From the NCBI RefSeq assembly GCF_004016515.1, contig NZ_SACT01000003.1:310001-374000 (forward strand): a stretch of DNA of 64,000 nucleotides. Direction: 5' to 3'. How positions within the stretch are numbered: the first letter of the stretch is position 1; each line of letters opens with the position of its first letter. Made by a program: the position numbers and the translations under genes. The stretch comes from Rubrivivax albus (GTDB lineage Bacteria > Pseudomonadota > Gammaproteobacteria > Burkholderiales > Burkholderiaceae_C). A model generated the notes under the pieces. The model did no database searches. It was given only the letters and a program-made list of their open reading frames with translations, and was not told where the DNA came from. Shown here one piece after another: positions 58,696 through 64,000 of this stretch.

Positions 58696-59682
58696 TCACG
58701 CGGCGGCTCGTCGCAGGCGGTCGTTCACCGCCTCCCACGCGGCGTCGGCAGGCGGGTGTTCGACCCAGATCTCGGCGACGCCGGTGGCGTCCAGCGCGCG
58801 AAGCACGGCAAACAGTTCGTGCGCGGCGGCGTCGGGCGTGGCAGGCATGGCCTGCAGCACCGCCCCGCCCGGCACCGCCGACAGGCTGCGCGAATATACC
58901 GCCACGTTGTGAAGCAACGTGTCCGCCGCCCGTGATGCCAGCGCCGCCGACAACGCGGCGGCATCGGGGAACAGGCGCACCCGGGCCCGCGGGGCGTAGT
59001 GCGACGCCAGCGTGCCCGACGCGCGCGGCCGGCCGGCGTCGGGCACGGCCAGCGGCGCGCCGACCGCGGCCTCGAGCAGGTCGCGCGGCAGCCCGCCGGG
59101 CCGCAGCAGAGCAGGCGGCAGGCGCGTGCAGTCGACGATGGTCGACTCGATGCCCACTGCGCAGGCACCGCCGTTGAGCACGCACAGGTCGGCGCCGAAC
59201 TCCTGCACGACATGCTCGGCACGGGTCGGGCTGACCCGCCCGAAGCGGTTGGCGCTGGGCGCCGCCACCCCGGCCACCCCGAGTGCGTGCGCCGCCGACA
59301 GCAGTGCCCGGGCCACCGGGTGCGCCGGGCAGCGCAGGCCGATGCTGTCCTGGCCGCCAGCCGCTGCGGCGGCGATGCCGGGGCGGCGCGGCAGGATCAG
59401 CGTCAGCGGGCCGGGCCAGAAACGCGCCATCAGCGTCTTCGCCAGGGGGGGCACGTCGGCGCAGAAGGCCTGCGCCGCGCCGGCATCGGCCACGTGCACG
59501 ATCAACGGGTGGTCGGCGGGCCGGCCCTTGGCGCCGAAGATGCGTGCCACGGCCGCATCGTCGTCGGCCCGGGCGCCGAGCCCATAGACGGTCTCGGTGG
59601 GAAAGGCCACCAGTTCACCATCGGCCAGAACCCGCGCGGCCTGCGCCACCGCCGACGGCTCCTGGCCCTGCAGCATCGGCAT
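58696..59682 (-). CDS. tsaC: L-threonylcarbamoyladenylate synthase (YrdC/Sua5)
   Basis: 328 residues, the long Sua5-type form. YrdC domain: LVAFPTETVYGLGARADDDAAVARIFGAKGRPADHPLIVHV and RCPAHPVARALL; the C-terminal Sua5 domain follows the linker RPRASGTLASHYAPRARVRLF. Makes threonylcarbamoyl-AMP for TsaB-TsaD. Third gene after purE and purK. Confidence 0.93.
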   Translation of the reverse strand: MPMLQGQEPSAVAQAARVLADGELVAFPTETVYGLGARADDDAAVARIFGAKGRPADHPLIVHVADAGAAQAFCADVPPLAKTLMARFWPGPLTLILPRRPGIAAAAAGGQDSIGLRCPAHPVARALLSAAHALGVAGVAAPSANRFGRVSPTRAEHVVQEFGADLCVLNGGACAVGIESTIVDCTRLPPALLRPGGLPRDLLEAAVGAPLAVPDAGRPRASGTLASHYAPRARVRLFPDAAALSAALASRAADTLLHNVAVYSRSLSAVPGGAVLQAMPATPDAAAHELFAVLRALDATGVAEIWVEHPPADAAWEAVNDRLRRAAA

Positions 59683-59693
59683 GTGCGCGGGCC

Positions 59694-60890
59694 TCAGAAC
59701 GGCGGCAGGCCCAGCAGGTCGCAGGCCTGCAGGGCCACCGCACGCACCTGGGCCGCATCGGCACCGATGATGTTCAGGTGCCCCATCTTGCGGCCAGGGC
59801 GCGCATCCGTCTTGCCATACAGATGCAGGCGGGTGCCCGGCAGCGCCAGCACGCTGATCCAGTCGGGCGAACGCGGCGGGCGGTCTGCGCCGTCGCGGAA
59901 CCACAGGTCGCCCAGCAGGTTCAGCATCACCGCCGGAGAGTGCTGGCGCGGTGGCGTCAGCGGCAGGCCGGCGAGCGTGCGCACCTGGAGTTCGAACTGC
60001 GAGATGTCGCAGGCGTCCATGCTGTAGTGGCCGGAGTTGTGCGGCCGCGGCGCCATCTCGTTGGCCACCAGGCTGCCGTCGGCCAGCACGAAGAACTCGA
60101 CGCAGAGCACGCCCACGTAATCCAGCGCTGCGGCGATACGCTCCGCAGCCGCGACGGCCGCCTGCGCCTGACCGGGCGACACGTCCGGCGCCGGCACCTG
60201 GGTGACGGCCAGGATGCCACCACGGTGGAGGTTCTGCTGCAGCGGCAGGTGCACGCAGGCACCGTCGCGACCGCGCGCGACGATGACGCTGCACTCCACG
60301 CGCAGGTCCAGCCGCTTCTCCAGCACGCAGGGCGCCCGGCCCAGGTCGGCCCAGGCCGCAGCCAGGTCCGCCGCACCGTTCACGGTGCGCTGGCCCTTGC
60401 CGTCGTAGCCCAGCGTGGCGGTCTTCAATAACCCGGGGAAGAGCTCGGGCCTGGCCGCCGCGGCTGCCAGGCCGGTCTCGTCGACCAGGTCCGCGAACGG
60501 CGCGCAGGGCACACCGGCCGCCTGGATGAACGCCTTCTCGCGTGCGCGGTGCTGGCAGACGGCCACCGCGTCGCCCGACGGCGACACGGGCACGTGCGCG
60601 GCCAGCGTCTTCAACGCCATGGCCGGCACGTTCTCGAACTCCGTGGTGACTGCATGGGCCAGCCCGCCAAGGCGCTGCAGGGCCTGAGGATCCTCGTACC
60701 CGGCCTGCAGGTGGGCATGTGCCACTCGGCCCGCCGGGCTGGCGGGATCCGGGTCGAGCACTGCGGTTTCGTAGCCCAGTTGCTGCGCGGCATGCAGGAA
60801 CATGCGGCCCAGCTGGCCACCACCGAGCACGCCCAGCGTGGGGGCCCTGCCCTGCAAGTCCGCAGCGGCGGGGAGTAACGGCGGGATCAT
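59694..60890 (-). CDS. purK: N5-carboxyaminoimidazole ribonucleotide synthase
   Basis: 398 residues. ATP-grasp: LGVLGGGQLGRMFLHAAQQLGYE, LKTATLGYDGKGQ, and VEFFVLADGSLVANEMAPRPHNSGHYSMDA. Carboxylates AIR with ATP and bicarbonate; PurE then rearranges the product. 161 bases without recognisable content separate it from purE. Confidence 0.96.
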   Translation of the reverse strand: MIPPLLPAAADLQGRAPTLGVLGGGQLGRMFLHAAQQLGYETAVLDPDPASPAGRVAHAHLQAGYEDPQALQRLGGLAHAVTTEFENVPAMALKTLAAHVPVSPSGDAVAVCQHRAREKAFIQAAGVPCAPFADLVDETGLAAAAARPELFPGLLKTATLGYDGKGQRTVNGAADLAAAWADLGRAPCVLEKRLDLRVECSVIVARGRDGACVHLPLQQNLHRGGILAVTQVPAPDVSPGQAQAAVAAAERIAAALDYVGVLCVEFFVLADGSLVANEMAPRPHNSGHYSMDACDISQFELQVRTLAGLPLTPPRQHSPAVMLNLLGDLWFRDGADRPPRSPDWISVLALPGTRLHLYGKTDARPGRKMGHLNIIGADAAQVRAVALQACDLLGLPPF

Positions 60891-61051
60891 CGACGTGGCG
60901 CCCGGCAGCGCGGCGCCAGGGAGCGCCTCGTCGGATCGGCTGCGCGTGCAAGCGATGCGTGGAGATTCATGTCAGTCCTGCGCCCCGAAGCAGCGGGCGA
61001 CAGCAAGTTGCCGGGACGCAGGCGCGGCGCGCCTGGTGGAAGGCGGCGAGG

Positions 61052-61534
61052 TCATTGCAGGTCTTTCGTCATCGCACGTGCCGCTTCGGTCTGGGCCTGG
61101 CGATAGGCCTGCAGCTTGGCGTGAAGTTCGGGATTCTCGCGCGCCAGCATCGCCACCGCGAACAACGCGGCATTGGCGGCACCGGCGGCACCGATGGCAA
61201 AGGTGGCGACCGGCACGCCCTTGGGCATCTGCACGATGGAGTACAGGGAATCGACGCCCTGGAGGTGCTTGGAGGGAATCGGCACGCCGAGTACGGGCAC
61301 GGTCGTCTTGGCAGCCAGCATCCCCGGCAGGTGCGCTGCGCCGCCCGCACCCGCGATGATGGCACGCACGCCGCGGTCCCAGGCGGTTTCGGCGAAGCGG
61401 AACATGTCGTCGGGCATGCGGTGGGCGGAGAGGACATGACAGTGGTGGTCAATGCCGAACTCACGGAGTAGATCATCTGCAACCCCCATCGCCGCCCAGT
61501 CAGATGACGAACCCATAACCACTTCAACAATCAT
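61052..61534 (-). CDS. purE: N5-carboxyaminoimidazole ribonucleotide mutase
   Basis: 160 residues. VVMGSSSDWAAMGVADDLLREFG, SAHRMPDDMF and AGAGGAAHLPGMLAAKTTVPVLGVP are the class I PurE motifs. The first codons lie in a lower-GC stretch that continues into the upstream gene, so the left edge of the foreign segment may fall inside this gene. Confidence 0.96.
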   Translation of the reverse strand: MIVEVVMGSSSDWAAMGVADDLLREFGIDHHCHVLSAHRMPDDMFRFAETAWDRGVRAIIAGAGGAAHLPGMLAAKTTVPVLGVPIPSKHLQGVDSLYSIVQMPKGVPVATFAIGAAGAANAALFAVAMLARENPELHAKLQAYRQAQTEAARAMTKDLQ

Positions 61535-62690
61535 TCAGCACCCCAGTTTTCGCGCAATAAAACTACAGCTACCATTCCGCCGGCGGCGACATCAAGTTCT
61601 TACGTTCAAGCAGCTTAGAAAGCTCAGAAGACAATCTTTCTCGATGCTCCAAAGCATCTATTTTCTCCTTACAATAAGCTTGAGCACGGACAATGTCTCC
61701 TACCAAGACATAATGATCTTCCAACGCTGAAAGCCAAGCTGCACGCTCTAAGGGCTCCCTCAACTTGACACCAATCGCCTCAAGTTTTTGTAGCAGATCC
61801 TGCGCCAGCGGTTGACGCGATAGATTCATCTCGGCCAAAGCAAATTCGACAAACCCACAAACGGCGTCTTCTTGTCGCGAACCATTGGCGTCCTCCAAAT
61901 AGCACTGCAATGCATTAAGCGCTTCACGATAACGACCACAGATGCTGAACGACATGCCGAGCGCAAGTCGATGCAGATTTGGCTGCGCACCCAACCCGGC
62001 CCTGGCATCATACCCAATTGCAGACTGGACAATCCCAAGCGTTTCCTGTGCATCCTCATCCGAAAGCACATTGTTGAATCGCTTTCGCTGGCTCGCATCA
62101 AGTGAGGCAACGGCCATGCTGAAGATGACCGAAGTAAGTACCCCCGGAATCCCCAGCGCGGTGGCCGCACGCCGAGACGCCGCGTTCCATCGGCGTGCCG
62201 CATCAGGAAGACCCGCATACTCGCTTAGGTTGGCTGCCGTCGTAGAAATACGCAGACGTGCGCGCTGGGATTTCACCTCCCCTGATTCAAGAGAAGTACC
62301 GACATACTCAGCAGATTTAATGATATCACCGGCATTGTAGCAAGCCAAAGAAAGCCATCCGCAGGCGACTTGAGATAAATCAGTACCCGGGAAGAACTGT
62401 CCGATAGCTATCGCCCGTCGAAGGCGATCACACCCAGAGTCGATCTCGCCAGAATAGAGAGACAACACACCCTCAATGAGCATCGTTTCCGCAGCATGTA
62501 CTGGACTCTTCTCGATGACAAAATTTCGCCTGATTTCAAGTATGGTGCTGCGAGCCTGCCTTACATTGCCAGTAATACAACTTCCATAAGCCTGATGCAA
62601 TAATGTGCCCAAGTGCTTCGGATTCATGCATTGCCTCGCAGATTACGAGCTACCGCTCCAAATCCCAAGTAACCGCCCTGGTCCTAATTG
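61501..62690. other. Low-GC segment between purE and fba
   Basis: Hand counts of 60-base lines give 27/60 G+C at 61501, 23/60 at 61621, 31/60 at 61861 and 26/60 at 62521, against 52/60 at 59041. The segment covers the helical-repeat gene, both its spacers and the first codons of purE. No inverted repeats, tRNA or recombinase genes were seen at its edges. Confidence 0.8.
61569..62627 (-). CDS. Unrecognised helical-repeat (TPR-like) protein in foreign DNA
   Basis: 352 residues, entirely alpha-helical in appearance, with TPR-like pairs such as AAETMLIEGVLSLYSGEIDSGCDRLRRAI, GWLSLACYNAGDIIKSAEYV and LGMSFSICGRYREALNALQCYLED. No signal peptide, membrane helix or catalytic motif. GCGAGG lies 8 bases before the ATG. 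Codon use is AT-rich, unlike every other gene here. It occupies the place between fba and purE where purC normally stands in Burkholderiales. A protein-binding role is the most that can be said. Confidence 0.75.
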   Translation of the reverse strand: MNPKHLGTLLHQAYGSCITGNVRQARSTILEIRRNFVIEKSPVHAAETMLIEGVLSLYSGEIDSGCDRLRRAIAIGQFFPGTDLSQVACGWLSLACYNAGDIIKSAEYVGTSLESGEVKSQRARLRISTTAANLSEYAGLPDAARRWNAASRRAATALGIPGVLTSVIFSMAVASLDASQRKRFNNVLSDEDAQETLGIVQSAIGYDARAGLGAQPNLHRLALGMSFSICGRYREALNALQCYLEDANGSRQEDAVCGFVEFALAEMNLSRQPLAQDLLQKLEAIGVKLREPLERAAWLSALEDHYVLVGDIVRAQAYCKEKIDALEHRERLSSELSKLLERKNLMSPPAEW

Positions 62691-63727
62691 GGATAGTAAG
62701 CAGAGGCCACGTCTGCGAGTTTCAGCACTCTGATTGATCCCACCCTCCCTTCGCACCCAAACTCCAAATACCTCTGGCGGCAAACCACCCGTGCCGCCTC
62801 GCGCGCCGGCTTCAGATAATCCCTAGGGTCGAACTTCTCCGGGTTCTCGGCCATGTACTTGCGGATGGCGCCCGTCATCGCCAGCCGGATGTCGGTGTCG
62901 ATGTTGATCTTGCGCACGCCGTGCTTGATGGCTTCCTGGATCTCCTCCACCGGCACGCCATATGTCTCCTTCATCTGCCCACCGTGCTGGCGGATGATCT
63001 CCAGCAGTTCCTGCGGCACGCTCGAACTGCCGTGCATCACCAGGTGCGTGTTCGGAATGCGGCGGTTGATCTCCTTGATCCGGTCGATGGCGAGGATGTC
63101 GCCGGTGGGCTTGCGGCTGAACTTGTAGGCACCATGGCTGGTACCGATGGCGATGGCCAGGGCGTCGACACCGGTGCGTTCGACGAAGTCCGCCGCCTGC
63201 TCCGGATCGGTCAGCAGTTGCTCGCGCGTCATCGTCGCGTCGGTGCCGTGGCCGTCCTCCTTGTCGCCACGCATGGTCTCCAGGCTGCCCAGGCAGCCGA
63301 GCTCGCCTTCCACCGTGACGCCCACCTTGTGCGCCATCTCCACCACCTCGCGCGTGACGCGGACGTTGTAGTCGTAGCTGGCGATGGTCTTGCCGTCGGC
63401 TTCCAGGCTGCCGTCCATCATCACCGAGCTGAAGCCGAGGTCGATGGCGCCCTTGCAAACGGCCGGGCTCTGGCCGTGGTCCTGGTGCATCGCCAGCGGA
63501 ATGTGCGGCCACTGCTCCAGCGCCGCCTGGATCAGGTGCTTGATGAAGGGCTCGCCGGCGTACTTGCGCGCCCCCGCGCTGGCCTGCAGGATCACGGGCG
63601 CCCCCACTTCGTCGGCCGCGGTCATCACCGCCTGCACCTGTTCGAGGTTGTTGACGTTGAAGGCCGGGATGCCGTAGCCGTTCTCGGCGGCGTGGTCCAG
63701 CAGTTGGCGCATCGAAACAAGAGGCAT
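62684..63727 (-). CDS. fba: Class II fructose-1,6-bisphosphate aldolase
   Basis: 347 residues. [29 protein letters not shown], the Zn ligands in MHQDHGQS and VMHGSSSVP, and [18 protein letters not shown] identify the CbbA-like class IIB enzyme. Acts in glycolysis and gluconeogenesis. The C-terminal 25 residues ([23 protein letters not shown]) depart from the usual ending, and they border the low-GC segment. Confidence 0.94.
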   Translation of the reverse strand: MPLVSMRQLLDHAAENGYGIPAFNVNNLEQVQAVMTAADEVGAPVILQASAGARKYAGEPFIKHLIQAALEQWPHIPLAMHQDHGQSPAVCKGAIDLGFSSVMMDGSLEADGKTIASYDYNVRVTREVVEMAHKVGVTVEGELGCLGSLETMRGDKEDGHGTDATMTREQLLTDPEQAADFVERTGVDALAIAIGTSHGAYKFSRKPTGDILAIDRIKEINRRIPNTHLVMHGSSSVPQELLEIIRQHGGQMKETYGVPVEEIQEAIKHGVRKINIDTDIRLAMTGAIRKYMAENPEKFDPRDYLKPAREAARVVCRQRYLEFGCEGRVGSIRVLKLADVASAYYPN

Positions 63728-64000
63728 GGCAGGCTCCAGAGGGGTTGAAAAAAGGGGCGCGGCGCGCGCCCTCGACGGCGCACGTAATTCCGATGTAATC
63801 GCCCGAATTCTACTGACCACCCCCTTGCGCGACCCTGATCTGGCGTGGTTTTGGGCCGCTTTTCGCGTGGCCGCTTCCTGGCCGGCGCGACCACACTGCG
63901 CCCACTGCGGCCCTCCGTCTGCTGGCCGCATGGAGCCCGCCATGCCGCGTCCCACCCTGGCTTCGGCCACGACCTGGATCACCGCCGCCGCCACCCACCA
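63728..64000. other. Upstream region of fba; no gene identified
   Basis: 273 bases to the window edge. It should hold the fba promoter and leader on the minus strand; TAGAAT on that strand around 63811-63816 is a possible -10. A short plus-strand frame opens at 63930 ([15 protein letters not shown]...) and runs off the window, but nothing supports it as a gene. Confidence 0.4.

Noticed and set aside
62684..62810. Claim that the 3' end of fba was replaced by foreign DNA
   Set aside because: The C-terminus is unusual, but a counted line there (62701-62760, 35/60 G+C) hardly differs from a line further inside fba (62941-63000, 36/60), so composition does not place the edge inside fba.
63930..64000. 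Start of a plus-strand gene at the right edge
   Set aside because: Only about 23 codons are visible, with no ribosome binding site and no recognisable sequence.

Overview
The window is high-GC, densely packed chromosomal DNA of a betaproteobacterium, most likely a Burkholderiales member of the Leptothrix/Rubrivivax/Sphaerotilaceae kind. The evidence is protein-family content and gene neighbourhoods (Bug-type tricarboxylate receptor, SAH riboswitch before ahcY-metF, purE-purK-threonylcarbamoyl-AMP synthase next to class II aldolase), not a database match. Nearly every gap is under 300 bases. I saw no rRNA, tRNA, CRISPR array or transposase.

Layout. 1-3898: phosphonate uptake (phnC-phnD-phnE) followed by an iron-dependent alcohol dehydrogenase cut by the window edge, with a divergent PhnZ-like HD-domain oxygenase; no C-P lyase genes are visible. 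3900-6964: two tandem LpxL/LpxM-type acyltransferases divergent from metK, whose leader looks like a SAM-II-type pseudoknot. 6922-11304: an accessory island. The 3' end of metK is present twice with only synonymous differences, followed by a DUF4143 AAA ATPase behind a perfect 16-bp palindrome, then a two-gene MazG / nuclease-helicase-S24 cassette. 11348-25162: glutathione transferase, metallo-hydrolase, PutA, ornithine cyclodeaminase, and a LysR-controlled set (M20 amidohydrolase, Bug receptor, amidase, Lrp/AsnC regulator, second cyclodeaminase-family protein) that looks like N-acyl or amide amino-acid salvage. 25179-36935: katG, purT, a LytTR membrane regulator divergent from a beta-barrel protein, Nudix, YcaQ-like protein, hydrolase, gamma-glutamyltransferase-like protein, HAD phosphatase, PPK2. 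36936-41617: SAH riboswitch, ahcY, metF, orphan histidine kinase, 5-formyl-THF cyclo-ligase. 41769-55132: OmpW, Slt, epimerase, GST, cca, DUF2905, MidA-like methyltransferase, pteridine reductase, folB, ttcA, two lipoproteins, glmU, uracil-DNA glycosylase and rimI. 55129-63727: tsaB, dacB, SemiSWEET, an apparent SGNH pseudoenzyme, threonylcarbamoyl-AMP synthase, purK, purE, a low-GC helical-repeat gene where purC would be expected, and fba.

Working together: metK, ahcY and metF form the activated-methyl cycle, apparently switched by two different RNA sensors (SAM at metK, SAH at ahcY). Folate/one-carbon genes (metF, 5-FTHF ligase, folB, pteridine reductase, purT) recur. tsaB and the YrdC/Sua5 protein both serve tRNA t6A synthesis; cca and ttcA also act on tRNA.

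The most interesting candidate for an undescribed system is 8496-11304: a small MazG-type NTP pyrophosphohydrolase directly upstream of an 810-residue protein that joins a PD-(D/E)xK-like nuclease, a DUF2075/Schlafen-like helicase and a LexA/UmuD-like S24 domain with a plausible Ala-Gly self-cleavage site. It lies in an island whose left edge is marked by the duplicated metK tail.
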